Assembly (NCBI GenBank): GCA_965284645.1
Contig: OZ260106.1
Span: forward strand, 1,922,001-1,986,000
Length of the DNA: 64,000 bases
Reading direction: 5' to 3'
Origin: JAIBAJ01 sp965284645
Lineage (GTDB): Bacteria > Bacteroidota > Bacteroidia > JAIBAJ01
The notes under the pieces were generated by a model. That model saw only the letters and a program-made list of their open reading frames with translations, searched no databases and was not told the DNA's origin. This document shows, piece by piece, positions 43,843-53,783 of the stretch. The first letter of the stretch is position 1. Every line of letters begins with the position of its first letter. Made by a program: the position numbers and the translations under genes.

Positions 43843-44898
43843 TTATTGGCCAGAAAATACAAGACTGATATGGGTTTGTTTCCCGGATTTATTCTTTAAA
43901 TGAAGAATATAGAAGCCATGTTCAAATTCCAGGGTATTAAGTTGATATACATTTCCTTTGAAAATGTCCTTCATAACTTCCTGCCCTTGAATATTTTGAA
44001 GGCTTATTTCCATTTCTTGGTCTCCACTCCAATCAACCGTCATGGTTCCTTGGCTTGGATTTGGATAGGCTTGAACATGGATGGTTTCCAAATCTTTCCA
44101 ACCTACATGTACGCCTATATCTGTGCAGTTATCGCCCAAACTAAAACTATTGTCAGCATAACAATTGAAACGCCTAAGGAAATTACCCAAAAGTTGGGTG
44201 TAACAGGTTAGGTAAAATTCATCAATGGCAATGTTTAAGGAACCTATTCTTTCATAAATGGTATCGCGGTAAAAAGGCATTCCTATTTCGTCTTTATCAG
44301 GAAAGCCTTGGAATTCAACGGAAAGAAAATACAAGGATTGGCCATTCAGTAAGGCATGTCCAGTATCTAAGACCAATACGGTGGCTATGGAATCACAGAG
44401 TAGTTGTCCGCCCTCGGTTGGGAATTGGGATAAGGTCCATTTTTCGCCCGGATGGGCCTTGAAATTGAAAAGTGTATCCATCAAAGTATCCACTTCGTTG
44501 AGGTGAATGGCATACACCACGCTGTCGTCTTCGTAGAAGCTGAAATCAGAAACACCTGTAATAGTATCTAATCGGGAAGTGTCGTTGTAAATGCCATAAA
44601 TACCTGGGTTGTAGTCGACTTGGAGGCTCGAATAATGGTAAAAAGTTTTTCCATTTATATTTTCGGTAGTTCCACGGCTATATTGAACAAAGCCAAAGTT
44701 GTGTTCGAAGCCTGGAATCGAATACCTGTAGGTGTAGGTTGCCCCAGCCTGGTTCCACATTTGGGCATGTGAAAAATCGGTCCAACAAAAGAAAATTGCG
44801 AACAGAATAGGCAAGTAAACCGACCGTTTATTGACTTGAAAAGAATGAAAACTCAGGATTGACATGCGGTGAGGGAATAGTTGTTCTTTGATATTCAC
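43843..44898 (-). CDS. Secreted protein with T9SS sorting domain
   Basis: The product is 351 aa. The signal peptide probably starts at an internal Met12 or the first Met and ends at SHAQ (about residue 45). The middle is Tyr/Asp-rich without a recognised domain. The last 75 residues form a type A sorting domain (VQAYPNPSQGTMTVDW, then GQEVMKD and GFYILHLKN). It is likely exported by the type IX system. Confidence 0.8.
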   Translation of the reverse strand: MNIKEQLFPHRMSILSFHSFQVNKRSVYLPILFAIFFCWTDFSHAQMWNQAGATYTYRYSIPGFEHNFGFVQYSRGTTENINGKTFYHYSSLQVDYNPGIYGIYNDTSRLDTITGVSDFSFYEDDSVVYAIHLNEVDTLMDTLFNFKAHPGEKWTLSQFPTEGGQLLCDSIATVLVLDTGHALLNGQSLYFLSVEFQGFPDKDEIGMPFYRDTIYERIGSLNIAIDEFYLTCYTQLLGNFLRRFNCYADNSFSLGDNCTDIGVHVGWKDLETIHVQAYPNPSQGTMTVDWSGDQEMEISLQNIQGQEVMKDIFKGNVYQLNTLEFEHGFYILHLKNKSGKQTHISLVFSGQ

Positions 44899-45097
44899 AA
44901 CTTAATCTGGCATTCAAAGTTAATGTACAGAATGCTTTAGTCCGATGTTTTATTTTTGATTAAATCCAATAGGCATTTTGAAGAAGGAAGAGAAGCCAGG
45001 TCCTTATTCATTTCTGATTCTGGAGATGAAAAAAGTATTTCCAAGCACTTCATTCTTTTTCAAAGAACAGATGCTTTGGCAAGTGCACTGCTCTTCT

Positions 45098-45237
45098 CGG
45101 GTAGGGATAGCAGTGGAAAGCCCACAGGCATGCGGAGGCACGGAGCAGGCCGAGGACTTGCAACGAATAGCCCGACCATGAGCCTTGCCAATGCCTATTT
45201 AATGGTCCAAAAGCCCAATGCGAATGGGACCCGCCAA
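45098..45237 (-). repeat. Dispersed intergenic repeat, copy C
   Basis: This copy is in reverse orientation. On the minus strand it reads GGCGGGTCCCATTCGC, then GTCGGGCTATTCGTTGC-AAGTCCTCGG, a variable segment (cctgctccgtgcctccgcat), and TGTGGGCTTTCCACTGC-TATCCCTA. It is closest to copy D. It occupies the gap before the phosphomutase gene (44899-45336). Confidence 0.85.
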
Positions 45238-45336
45238 ATAAGAAAAATTAACCCACTTAAAATCCTTCAAAACTGCTTGGAACCGTAGCGGAAAACTTGC
45301 GTATAAAGCCCACTTTTTTACCCCTACAAAACCAAC

Positions 45337-47058
45337 ATGGAAATACGCGAAAAGGCACAGCTATGGCTCGGAAACGAATACGACGAACAAACCCGATTGG
45401 CTGTAAAAAACCTCCTCGACAACGACGAAAAAGAACTGATAGATAGCTTTTATACCCAACTCGAATTTGGAACCGGCGGACTGCGCGGAATAATGGGTGT
45501 GGGGACTAATCGCATGAATATTTATACGGTGATGATGGCTACCCAAGGCTTGGCAAGCTATATCAATCAACAGTTTCAGGGGAAAACCAGCAAAGTGGCC
45601 ATCGCTTACGATAGTCGGAATAACAGTGCGCTCTTTGCTCAAAAAGCCGCTGAAGTGCTCGCCGCCAATGGTATTGAAGCCTATGTTTTTTCGGCGCTTC
45701 GACCCACGCCTTTGCTTTCGTTTGCGGTTCGCTACTTGCAATGCCAATCGGGTATTGTGGTAACGGCTTCGCACAATCCAAAAGAATACAACGGGTACAA
45801 AGTGTATTGGGAAGACGGGGGACAAATTTTACCGCCACACGATAAAAATATTATTTGGGAAGTGGAGAAAATCAAAGGTTTTGCCGAGGTGAAAACGGCT
45901 TTTGATCCTTCCCTCATCAAGACCATCGGGCCTGAAGTGGAGCAGGCTTATTTGCAAAAAGTGAAGTCGCTTTCCTTATCATCCGATGCCGTGGAGCGAC
46001 AAAAAAACCTAAAGATTGTTTACACCCCAATTCACGGGACCGGTATTAGTTTGATGCCCCAATGTTTGGAGAATTTTGGCTTTAAGAATGTGCATATTGT
46101 GAAGGAACAGGCTACGCCAGATGGAAATTTCCCAACGGTGCATTCGCCCAATCCGGAGGAAAAGGCAGCGATGGCTATGGCTATGGATCAAGCCGATGCC
46201 TTGGGTGCCGCTTTGGTTTTGGCCACCGACCCCGATAGCGACCGGGTGGGTATTGCCATTCGCAACGACCAAGGCGAACTGGAATTGCTCAACGGAAACC
46301 AAACCGCTATTTTGCTGGTAAACTACCTGATTCAGAAAAACAAAGAAAACGGCACCCTAAAACCCAATCATTTTGTGGGTAAAACCATTGTTACCACCTA
46401 CATGCTCGACCGAATGGCCGAAAAAAATGGGTTGAAGGTGTACAATGTGCTGACCGGTTTTAAATACATTGCCGAATTGATCCGTAATTTGGAAGGAAGT
46501 GAAGTTTTTCTTGGTGGAGGCGAAGAAAGTTATGGGTATTTGGCAGGAGATTTTGTGCGGGATAAAGACGCTATTTTGTCGGCCACCCTCATTGCCGAAA
46601 TGTGTGCCTGGGCTGCCGATAAAGGAAAATCGCTGTATGCCTTGCTCAAAGAATTATATGTGGAATATGGGTTTTACAAGGAAAGTTTGCTTTCGGTAAC
46701 CAAGAAAGGCAAATCGGGAGTTGAGGAAATTGCCGCTTTGATGGATAAATTCAGGGCCAATCCGCCTCAAGCCTTGGCCGGTTCGAAGGTGCTGAAAATG
46801 AAGGATTTTAAAACCCAACGCGTGTTGGATAGCCTTGGTAATCCTATCGGTCACACCCAACTGCCCAAAAGCAATGTGTTGCAATTTGAATTGGAAAATG
46901 GTTCCTTAATTACGGTTCGTCCGAGCGGAACAGAGCCAAAAATTAAATATTATTTCTCGGTGAATGAAAAGCTGGCAAATACAGCTAATTTTGCGGCTAT
47001 TGAAGAAGTTTTACATGCTCGACTTTCATCATTGGAAGAAGAGATGAAAGCCTTCTAA
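45337..47058 (+). CDS. Phosphoglucomutase/phosphomannomutase family enzyme
   Basis: The 573-aa alpha-D-phosphohexomutase interconverts hexose 1- and 6-phosphates. The four family motifs are present: active-site serine TASHNPKEYNGYKVYW (Ser145), metal-binding ATDPDSDRVGIAI (near 295-305), sugar-binding GGGEESYGYLAGDF (near 390), and phosphate-binding RPSGTEPKIKYYF (near 530). The length and N-terminus (FGTGGLRGIMGVGTNRMN) fit the PgmB/Pgm2-like phosphomutases of this phylum. It lies 25 bp upstream of guaA. Confidence 0.93.
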   Translation: MEIREKAQLWLGNEYDEQTRLAVKNLLDNDEKELIDSFYTQLEFGTGGLRGIMGVGTNRMNIYTVMMATQGLASYINQQFQGKTSKVAIAYDSRNNSALFAQKAAEVLAANGIEAYVFSALRPTPLLSFAVRYLQCQSGIVVTASHNPKEYNGYKVYWEDGGQILPPHDKNIIWEVEKIKGFAEVKTAFDPSLIKTIGPEVEQAYLQKVKSLSLSSDAVERQKNLKIVYTPIHGTGISLMPQCLENFGFKNVHIVKEQATPDGNFPTVHSPNPEEKAAMAMAMDQADALGAALVLATDPDSDRVGIAIRNDQGELELLNGNQTAILLVNYLIQKNKENGTLKPNHFVGKTIVTTYMLDRMAEKNGLKVYNVLTGFKYIAELIRNLEGSEVFLGGGEESYGYLAGDFVRDKDAILSATLIAEMCAWAADKGKSLYALLKELYVEYGFYKESLLSVTKKGKSGVEEIAALMDKFRANPPQALAGSKVLKMKDFKTQRVLDSLGNPIGHTQLPKSNVLQFELENGSLITVRPSGTEPKIKYYFSVNEKLANTANFAAIEEVLHARLSSLEEEMKAF

Positions 47059-47083
47059 AGCCTACGAAAATTCAATCCATTTC

Positions 47084-48613
47084 ATGCAGGAAACCATCTT
47101 AATTCTTGATTTCGGTTCACAGTATACCCAATTGATTGCCAGACGTGTACGCGAATTAAACGTGTATTGCGAAATCCATCCCTACAATCATTTTCCAACG
47201 CCCGGTCCTCACGTAAAAGGCATTATTCTTTCCGGAAGTCCCTTTTCGGTGCGACAAGAAAATTCGCCTCGCATCGACTTGGAAAGTTTGCGCGGTAATT
47301 TTCCGATTTTAGGGGTTTGCTATGGCGCTCAGTTGCTGGCCTATGCCACAGGAGGCGAAGTTGAAGCGGCCGAAACCCGGGAATATGGAAGGGCTAATTT
47401 GTCGATGGTGATGCCGGGCGATAAATTGTTTAATGGTTTGCTAGCAGGTTCGCAAGTGTGGATGAGCCATGCCGATACCATTATGAGTTTGCCTTCCGAC
47501 GCTTATTTTATTGCCTCTACCCGCGATGTGCGCGTGGCTGGTTTTAAATTCGAGAAGGAAGAAACCTATGGCATTCAGTTTCACCCCGAGGTTACCCACA
47601 GTGCCGATGGCAAAACCTTGCTGCAAAATTTTGTTGTCGAAATCTGTGGCTGCAAGCAATATTGGACTTCCGAATCGTTCATCAGTCTTACGGTAAACGA
47701 ATTGCGTGAGAAACTTGGAGCGGATAAAGTGGTGTTGGGTTTATCGGGTGGGGTGGATAGCACTGTAGCGGCGACCTTGTTGCACCGCGCTATTGGACCC
47801 AACTTGCATTGTATTTTTGTCGACAATGGCTTGTTGCGCAAGAACGAATTTGAACAAGTGTTGGAGCAATACAAGCGCCTCGAGTTAAATGTAAAAGGCG
47901 TGAATGCCAAGGATAGGTTTTATTCCGAGTTGGCTGGGGTATCAGATCCTGAGCAAAAAAGAAAAATTATCGGAAGGGTTTTCATCGAAGTGTTTGATGA
48001 AGAAGCCCATAAAATTGAGGATGTAAAATGGCTTGGACAAGGCACTATTTATCCGGATGTGATTGAATCTGTTTCGGTTAAAGGACCATCGGCTACTATT
48101 AAATCTCACCACAACGTGGGTGGTTTGCCCGAAACCATGAAACTAAAAATTGTGGAACCTTTGCGCAGTTTGTTTAAAGACGAAGTGAGACGAGTAGGGA
48201 AGAAGCTGGGCTTAGACGACGAATTATTGGGCCGTCACCCTTTCCCTGGTCCTGGCTTAGCCATTCGGATTTTGGGCGATATTACCCCCGAAAAAGTGCG
48301 GGTTTTGCAAGAAGTGGACGCCATATTTATTGGAGGCTTGAAATCCCATGGCTTATACGATTCCGTTTGGCAAGCCGGCTCCATCTTTTTACCGGTCAAT
48401 TCGGTGGGTGTAATGGGCGATGAGCGCACCTACGAAAATGCCGTTTGTTTGCGTGCCGTAAGTTCTGTAGATGGGATGACGGCCGATTGGGTGCATTTGC
48501 CGTATGACTTTTTGGCTAAAATGTCCAACGAAATCATCAACAAAGTAAAAGGAATTAACCGGGTGGTGTACGATATCAGCAGCAAACCACCTGCAACCAT
48601 TGAATGGGAATAA
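47084..48613 (+). CDS. guaA: GMP synthase (glutamine-hydrolysing)
   Basis: The 509-aa enzyme converts XMP to GMP using glutamine and ATP. The class I glutamine amidotransferase domain has the catalytic Cys79 in GVCYGAQLLAYATGG and the His/Glu of GIQFHPEVTHS (near 170). The ATP pyrophosphatase domain has the PP-loop LGLSGGVDSTVAA (near 215-227). The C-terminal dimerisation domain ends in PPATIEWE, the standard GuaA end. The ElaA-like gene starts 1 bp after its stop. Confidence 0.97.
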   Translation: MQETILILDFGSQYTQLIARRVRELNVYCEIHPYNHFPTPGPHVKGIILSGSPFSVRQENSPRIDLESLRGNFPILGVCYGAQLLAYATGGEVEAAETREYGRANLSMVMPGDKLFNGLLAGSQVWMSHADTIMSLPSDAYFIASTRDVRVAGFKFEKEETYGIQFHPEVTHSADGKTLLQNFVVEICGCKQYWTSESFISLTVNELREKLGADKVVLGLSGGVDSTVAATLLHRAIGPNLHCIFVDNGLLRKNEFEQVLEQYKRLELNVKGVNAKDRFYSELAGVSDPEQKRKIIGRVFIEVFDEEAHKIEDVKWLGQGTIYPDVIESVSVKGPSATIKSHHNVGGLPETMKLKIVEPLRSLFKDEVRRVGKKLGLDDELLGRHPFPGPGLAIRILGDITPEKVRVLQEVDAIFIGGLKSHGLYDSVWQAGSIFLPVNSVGVMGDERTYENAVCLRAVSSVDGMTADWVHLPYDFLAKMSNEIINKVKGINRVVYDISSKPPATIEWE

Positions 48614-48614
48614 A

Positions 48615-49082
48615 ATGGCCTTAACTTTCGAATTTAAACGCTTCAACCAACTCAGCAACGAGGCCTTATACGAGCTGCTTCAGTTGCGGGTAGAGGTGTT
48701 TGTGTTGGAGCAAGAATGTGCCTATCAGGATTTGGACGGCAAGGATTTGTATCCCGAAACCGTGCATGTGTTGGGCTACGATTCAAGTTCCGGAAAAGTA
48801 GTGGCCTATTGCCGCATTTTGGCCCAGGGCGTTTCATATGCCCACACCCCTTCGATTGGTAGGGTTATCACCGCCTTGGATGTTCGCGGTACGGGTGCCG
48901 GAAAAGAATTGATGCAAGCGGCGGTAGCGTATGCCCACCAAAGTTTGGGTTATACCTGGATAACGATTTCTGCCCAAAGCCATTTGCAGCGGTTTTACGA
49001 GGGTTTTGGGTTTAGGCGCACTCCAAAGCGTGAATACTTAGAGGACAATATTCCGCACCGCGAGATGGAGTGGAAGGCGTAA
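48615..49082 (+). CDS. ElaA-like GNAT acetyltransferase
   Basis: The 155-aa product matches the ElaA family: F..L....LY.LLQLRVEVFVVEQ-type N-terminus (LYELLQLRVEVFVLEQECAY), D..D..D-rich middle, the acetyl-CoA loop SIGRVITALDVRGTGAGKELM, and GFGFRRTPKREYLEDNIPHREM. The ATG at 48615 is used; an upstream TTG would lie in the end of guaA. Substrate is unknown. It is co-transcribed with guaA. Confidence 0.9.
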   Translation: MALTFEFKRFNQLSNEALYELLQLRVEVFVLEQECAYQDLDGKDLYPETVHVLGYDSSSGKVVAYCRILAQGVSYAHTPSIGRVITALDVRGTGAGKELMQAAVAYAHQSLGYTWITISAQSHLQRFYEGFGFRRTPKREYLEDNIPHREMEWKA

Positions 49083-49204
49083 TTCGAACTTGATTAGACT
49101 TTTAAAGAATTTAGTTAACCCAGCAAAAGCCTGAAAAGGTTTTGTATTATAATCTACTGATTTTCAGCTTATTTTTAATTTTTAATTATTAATTTTTAAT
49201 TATT

Positions 49205-49347
49205 TGGCGTGTCCCATTCGCCCCAAAACCTTCCTACCCTGATTAAAGCATTGGTGCAAGGGCTCAGGGTCGGGCTATTCGTTGCAAGTCCTCGGTCTGC
49301 TCCGTGCCTGCGCATCCCTGTGGGCTTTCCACTGCTATCCCTCACGC
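49205..49347 (+). repeat. Dispersed intergenic repeat, copy D
   Basis: TTGGCGTGTCCCATTCGC is followed by GGTCGGGCTATTCGTTGC-AAGTCCTCGG, a variable segment and TGTGGGCTTTCCACTGC-TATCCCT. It overlaps the last codons of the minus-strand gene 49335..49589, whose stop is supplied by the repeat. Confidence 0.85.
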
Positions 49348-49589
49348 AATGAACCCGAATTTCGTACCCGCTTCATATCCAAGTACATACCTTCAAACCT
49401 GCTGCGAATATTGTTTATAAATTCCTCATCAAACAGGGCTTCAATGGATTCCATGCTGCTGAGTCCTTCTTTCAAAAATTTAAAGGTTTGCTCCATTGGT
49501 CCAGCTTCAAATTTTACTACAAATTTTTCATTCATCTCAAAAACAGAGATGGAAAATTCCGGGTGTGGTATACGTCCTACAATTCTCAT
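49335..49589 (-). CDS. Small hypothetical protein downstream of a GH3 gene
   Basis: The 84-aa acidic protein has no recognised family. Its start overlaps the stop of the GH3-family gene by 4 bp (ATGA). The last four or five codons (SLREG and stop) fall inside repeat copy D, so the original C-terminus may have been longer or different. Codon pattern and coupling support a real gene. Confidence 0.6.
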   Translation of the reverse strand: MRIVGRIPHPEFSISVFEMNEKFVVKFEAGPMEQTFKFLKEGLSSMESIEALFDEEFINNIRSRFEGMYLDMKRVRNSGSLREG

Positions 49590-51076
49590 CCTTGGCTTAA
49601 TTTATCTGCAATTTTTCTGTCGTTGGCCAAACGGGGCAATTTATTTTGTCCGCCTAGTTTTCCTTCCGATTTCATATAGGCTATAAATGCTTCGTGGCTA
49701 ACAGGGGTAATCACCAAAGGCCTTAATACATGCCCTTGAATTAGGTCTTTGTAATACACATTTTTGGTTTGTAGTGTTTGGTCTAAATACCCTGTAAATC
49801 CTTCCATATCTTGAGGTTTAGAGCTAAACTCAACCATCCATTCGTGGTATGGCAATCCTTCTTTTGGGTTGACCATCGGTGCCACATGGAATTCACTTAC
49901 TTCACCTCCGAATTTGGAAAGGGCAATTTGCATGGCAGCTTCCACTTCCTCAGCTATGACATGTTCTCCAAAGGCTGAAGTGTAATGTTTGATTCTTCCC
50001 GCCACAATCAATTTATAAGGTTTTACCGAAGTGAACTTAACCATATCGCCAATGCTGTACGACCACAACCCCGCATTACTACTCACCACTAAAGCATAGT
50101 TTACACCTGTTTTTACTTGGGAAAGATTCAGTCGGGTCGGATTTTCATTAAAGTACTCGTCGGCAGGAATAAACTCATAGAATATGCCTGAATTGGCCAT
50201 CAACAGGAGGCCTTTGTCATCTTGTTGGTTCTGATAGGCAAAAAAGCCTTCGGAGGCAGGGAAAAGTTCTATACTATCCACCGTGCCGCCAATATACCGT
50301 TCAAATTTGTTGCGATAAGGTTCGTAGTTTACCCCTCCATAAATAAAGAGTGAAAAATTGGGAAATATTTCTTGTATGCTTTTTCCTCCACTTTTCTGCT
50401 TCAATTTCTCAAAATACATCTGCACCCAACTTGGTATTCCACTAATCAATGACATATCTTGGTGGAAGGTTTCTTCTACGATACGGTCTACCTTGGTTTC
50501 CCAATCCTCGATGCAATTGGTTTCATAACTGGGCAATTGATTGCTTCGTAAAATCGCAGGAACATGGTGGTTTACAATACCTGAAAGTCGGCCAATATGA
50601 ATCCCCGATTTTTTATCCAACACAGGACTTCCACTCAAAAAAATTAGTTTTTTGTCGAGAAATTGACTTTTTCCAGTTTCCACGATATAATCCATAAGGG
50701 CATCGCGGGTAGAATTGATATGGTTAGGAATGCTTTCCTTGGTAATTGGGATGTATTTAGATCCGCTGGTAGTACCCGAGGTTTTAGCCAGATACAAGGG
50801 TTTCCCAGGCCAAAGAATGTTTTGTCGGCCTTCCAAAATGAGGTCTACATATTCTTTGATGCCTTCGTATTCGCGAACTGGCACATGTTTTTTATAATCT
50901 TCGTAGGAATGGATTTTTTCAAAAGAATGGCGTCGGCCAAATTCGGTGGCTTTAGCTGTTTCGATTAAGGTATGGAAAATCCGCTCTTGGGCTTGGTCGG
51001 CATTGTTGATCCAAGCATTGTTTTTCCCATGTAGCAAATGGGCCAAAGGTTTACTGAGAATAGAACGGATACCCAC
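49586..51076 (-). CDS. GH3 auxin-responsive promoter family protein (first)
   Basis: The 496-aa acyl-adenylating enzyme of the GH3 family of the ANL superfamily would activate a carboxylic acid and transfer it to an amine or other acceptor; the natural substrate is unknown in bacteria. The ATP motif AKTSGTTSGSKYIPIT is near residue 104, the YGGVNYEPY motif near 270, and the second ATP motif ELFPASEGFFAYQ near 290. It has a paralogue at 55847. It is co-transcribed with a downstream 84-aa gene and lies 6 bp from the GlmU-like gene. Confidence 0.9.
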   Translation of the reverse strand: MGIRSILSKPLAHLLHGKNNAWINNADQAQERIFHTLIETAKATEFGRRHSFEKIHSYEDYKKHVPVREYEGIKEYVDLILEGRQNILWPGKPLYLAKTSGTTSGSKYIPITKESIPNHINSTRDALMDYIVETGKSQFLDKKLIFLSGSPVLDKKSGIHIGRLSGIVNHHVPAILRSNQLPSYETNCIEDWETKVDRIVEETFHQDMSLISGIPSWVQMYFEKLKQKSGGKSIQEIFPNFSLFIYGGVNYEPYRNKFERYIGGTVDSIELFPASEGFFAYQNQQDDKGLLLMANSGIFYEFIPADEYFNENPTRLNLSQVKTGVNYALVVSSNAGLWSYSIGDMVKFTSVKPYKLIVAGRIKHYTSAFGEHVIAEEVEAAMQIALSKFGGEVSEFHVAPMVNPKEGLPYHEWMVEFSSKPQDMEGFTGYLDQTLQTKNVYYKDLIQGHVLRPLVITPVSHEAFIAYMKSEGKLGGQNKLPRLANDRKIADKLSQG

Positions 51077-51082
51077 TTTGCT

Positions 51083-52267
51083 TTATTTACGAAGGGACTG
51101 GGTTTGTTCAAAAACTGATTTCAAAATGGCCTTATCGGTATCGCTCAATTCGATTTTTCGGCGAGCCATCATGGTTTCAGCTGTCTCATAAGCTTTACCT
51201 AGGCTATGTTCCACCATGCCTTGGGGGCCGCCCCACGAGAAATCAGGTATGAAATTCCTTGGAAATCCTGCGCCGAATACATTTGCCGCTACCCCAACTA
51301 CCGTACCTGTATTGAACATGGTATTGATACCACATTTGGCATGGTCGCCCATAATCAAGCCACAAAATTGTAATCCGGTATCGGTGAATTTTCCTTCCGG
51401 ATAACTCCAAAGTTTTACCGGGGCATAGTTGTTTTTTAGGTTCGAGTTGTTTGTGTCAGCGCCGATATTGACCCATTCGCCTATTACGCTGTTGCCCAAA
51501 AAGCCATCATGACCTTTGTTGGAATAGGCATAAAGGATGCTGTTACTAATTTCACCGCCTACTTTGCAATGTGGGCCAACGGTGGTAGGACCATAAATTT
51601 TGGCAGCCATTTTTACTTCGGAATGTTCGCACAGGGCAAACGGACCGCGAATAATTGCTCCTTCTGAAACCCTGGAATCTTTGCCGATGTAGATTTTACC
51701 GAATTTGCCATTCAGAATAGCACATTCCACTTCAGCGCCTTCTTCGATAAATACATTTTCAGGTGCTAAAACAGTTGAATTTTCAGGTGCTTTGGCCGAT
51801 TTTCTGCCTTTGGTAAGGAAGTGGAAATCCAATTCAAGTTCTGCCCCGTTTAAAGCAAAAATATCCCATAGATTGTTTATTTTATTGAAGCTGGTCCTGG
51901 CTTCTTTCAATTTGAAACTTTCAAAATTGCCTTCGATAATTTCGGATAAGCCTTTTTCATTGAGGAGTAAGGCCACAATTTCACCATTTTTGGTGATACC
52001 TTGGTTAATTTCAAGGGCAGTGATTTCATCCAATAAGGACTTTGAAAAACAGGTACTTCCATTTACCAACAGGTTGTTTTTCCCCTTTTCAAGTGGGTAT
52101 TTCTGGCTGAGGTAATCTTGAGTGATGGTGGAAGAACTCAGCTCCAATTGTTTTTCCCATTTTTCGCGAATGGTCAGTATGCCGATACGTAAATCGCAAA
52201 CAGGACGAGTATAGGTTAGCGGCAATAAGTGATTACGCCTGGGACCGTCAAAGAAAATTAAATTCAT
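51083..52267 (-). CDS. GlmU-like putative sugar nucleotidyltransferase
   Basis: The 394-aa product has an N-terminal nucleotidyltransferase-like domain (FFDGPRRNHLLPLTYTRPV) and a left-handed beta-helix of hexapeptide repeats (residues about 160-330: GKFGKIYIGKDSRVSEGAIIRGPFA and following). The pair resembles the GlmU-family proteins specific to Bacteroidota. It lacks the LAAGxGTRM loop of classic GlmU, so the activity is uncertain. It lies upstream of, and is probably co-transcribed with, the GH3 gene. Confidence 0.85.
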   Translation of the reverse strand: MNLIFFDGPRRNHLLPLTYTRPVCDLRIGILTIREKWEKQLELSSSTITQDYLSQKYPLEKGKNNLLVNGSTCFSKSLLDEITALEINQGITKNGEIVALLLNEKGLSEIIEGNFESFKLKEARTSFNKINNLWDIFALNGAELELDFHFLTKGRKSAKAPENSTVLAPENVFIEEGAEVECAILNGKFGKIYIGKDSRVSEGAIIRGPFALCEHSEVKMAAKIYGPTTVGPHCKVGGEISNSILYAYSNKGHDGFLGNSVIGEWVNIGADTNNSNLKNNYAPVKLWSYPEGKFTDTGLQFCGLIMGDHAKCGINTMFNTGTVVGVAANVFGAGFPRNFIPDFSWGGPQGMVEHSLGKAYETAETMMARRKIELSDTDKAILKSVFEQTQSLRK

Positions 52268-52324
52268 TTACATTCGAATTTCGCTACAAAGGTGGGATTT
52301 TTCGCAGATTTTCCCACAAAGATT

Positions 52325-53584
52325 TTATTCCGTCTTTTGAGCGGAATAAGCTTCCATCATCTTATCGAGTTCTTCTACAATTAAAGCTGTAGCACCCGTA
52401 TTGTCTTCCACGTATTTTCTGGAAATTTCACCCAAGGCTTTCCGTTTTTCTGGGTCGCTTAGGCTCTTGATGATTTTCGGGAAGTCTTCTTTTTTCATTA
52501 AAGGGAAGGCGGTTTTTAAATCAACCAAACCTTTTGCCTCTTTAAATTTTTGGTATTGTGGACCAATAATTACTGGTTTGCCCCAAACGGCGGGTTCTAA
52601 AATATTGTGAATGCCTTTTCCAAAACCGCCGCCAACGTAAGCTATGTCGGCGTATTTATAGATTTTGTTCAGTTTTCCAACCGTGTCGATTATTAGGAAT
52701 TTGGCATTGGATGGGGGATTCGCATCCATGGTAGAATGCAAAATGGCTGTTTCCTTGCAACGATCCATAATGGCCGAAATAAGTTCCGGTTTTATTTCAT
52801 GGGGTACCAAGATTACTTTCCACTCGTCCCTTTCCATGAAATAGTCAATTATCAGTTCCTCATCCGCTTTCCAAGTACTGCCGGCAATAAAGCATTGTTG
52901 GTCGCCGATAAACTGCTTGATTTCTTCAAACTTAACGGGTTGGGAGGCTAATTCCCAAACACGGTCGAAGCGAGTATCTCCAGCAATAGTAACATTGGTA
53001 ATACCTATACTTTCGAGCAACTGTTTGGATTGTATATCCTGTACAAAGTAATGGTTTATGCTGCGAAGAACATTTTTGAAAAACTGTCCGAAATCCCAAA
53101 AATACACTTGGTTTTGGCGGAAAATGGCCGATATAGAAATAGTAGGAATACCCCTTTTGTTCAGTCCAATCAAGAAGTTGGGCCAAAATTCATATTTCAC
53201 AAAAATGGCGAGTTCAGGTTTTACCAAATCCAAAAAGCGGTTCACATTCGATAAGGTATCCAAGGGCAGGTAGGAAACAATATCCGCTTGTTTGTAGTTT
53301 TTTCTAACCTCATAACCCGAAGGCGAATAAAAGGTGAGTAAGATTTTTATTTCCGGATGTTTTTGGCGGAAGTATTCCAACACTGGTCGGCCTTGCTCAA
53401 ATTCGCCCAAGGAGGCGCAATGGAACCAAACATAGCGTTCGTCGCGGAGGAGTAGACTTTCGAGGTTGGCAAACAATCCACCTCTTCCACTTTTTAATTT
53501 ACGGGCTTTGATATTGAAACTGGCTGCAGTCCAAAGGATAGCTCCGTAAATCCGTATGAGTATTCGGTAAAGGCGTAAAGACAT
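52325..53584 (-). CDS. waaA: 3-deoxy-D-manno-octulosonic acid transferase
   Basis: The 419-aa GT30 glycosyltransferase adds Kdo to lipid A precursors at the inner membrane. It has a hydrophobic N-terminus (RIYGAILWTAASF), the conserved YVWFHCASLGEFEQGRPVLE (near 58-77) with the catalytic Glu, KYEFWPNFL, and the C-terminal AYVGGGFGKGIHNILEPAVWGKPVIIGP. The start at ATG 53582-53584 is preferred, since an upstream TTG is part of a -7 box (53594-53601). Confidence 0.93.
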   Translation of the reverse strand: MSLRLYRILIRIYGAILWTAASFNIKARKLKSGRGGLFANLESLLLRDERYVWFHCASLGEFEQGRPVLEYFRQKHPEIKILLTFYSPSGYEVRKNYKQADIVSYLPLDTLSNVNRFLDLVKPELAIFVKYEFWPNFLIGLNKRGIPTISISAIFRQNQVYFWDFGQFFKNVLRSINHYFVQDIQSKQLLESIGITNVTIAGDTRFDRVWELASQPVKFEEIKQFIGDQQCFIAGSTWKADEELIIDYFMERDEWKVILVPHEIKPELISAIMDRCKETAILHSTMDANPPSNAKFLIIDTVGKLNKIYKYADIAYVGGGFGKGIHNILEPAVWGKPVIIGPQYQKFKEAKGLVDLKTAFPLMKKEDFPKIIKSLSDPEKRKALGEISRKYVEDNTGATALIVEELDKMMEAYSAQKTE

Positions 53585-53593
53585 TTCTAGGTG

Positions 53594-53601
53594 CAAAGCT
53601 A
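53594..53601 (-). promoter_or_regulatory. Promoter -7 box (TAGCTTTG) of waaA
   Basis: This is an exact TAnnTTTG match on the minus strand, 9 bp before the waaA ATG, which predicts an almost leaderless transcript. The -33 element is not clear. Confidence 0.5.
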
Positions 53602-53783
53602 GGATTTTGTTGGATATGCAGCATCACCTAGTAAAAATGGACTGTTTACCTCAACATTCTTGTAAGTTCAAATTCACAAGCATTGGGATTTTATTTTTCC
53701 GAACAACTGAATTAGAATGGGTAAAAGCCGAACACGAAGAACAACTGCCACTTATTTCACCAAAACCCAGGCACGGAGGGCAT

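Noticed and set aside
49282..49686. 134-codon open frame overlapping the 84-aa and GH3 genes
   Set aside because: Its start is inside repeat copy D and the rest is antisense to two better supported genes.
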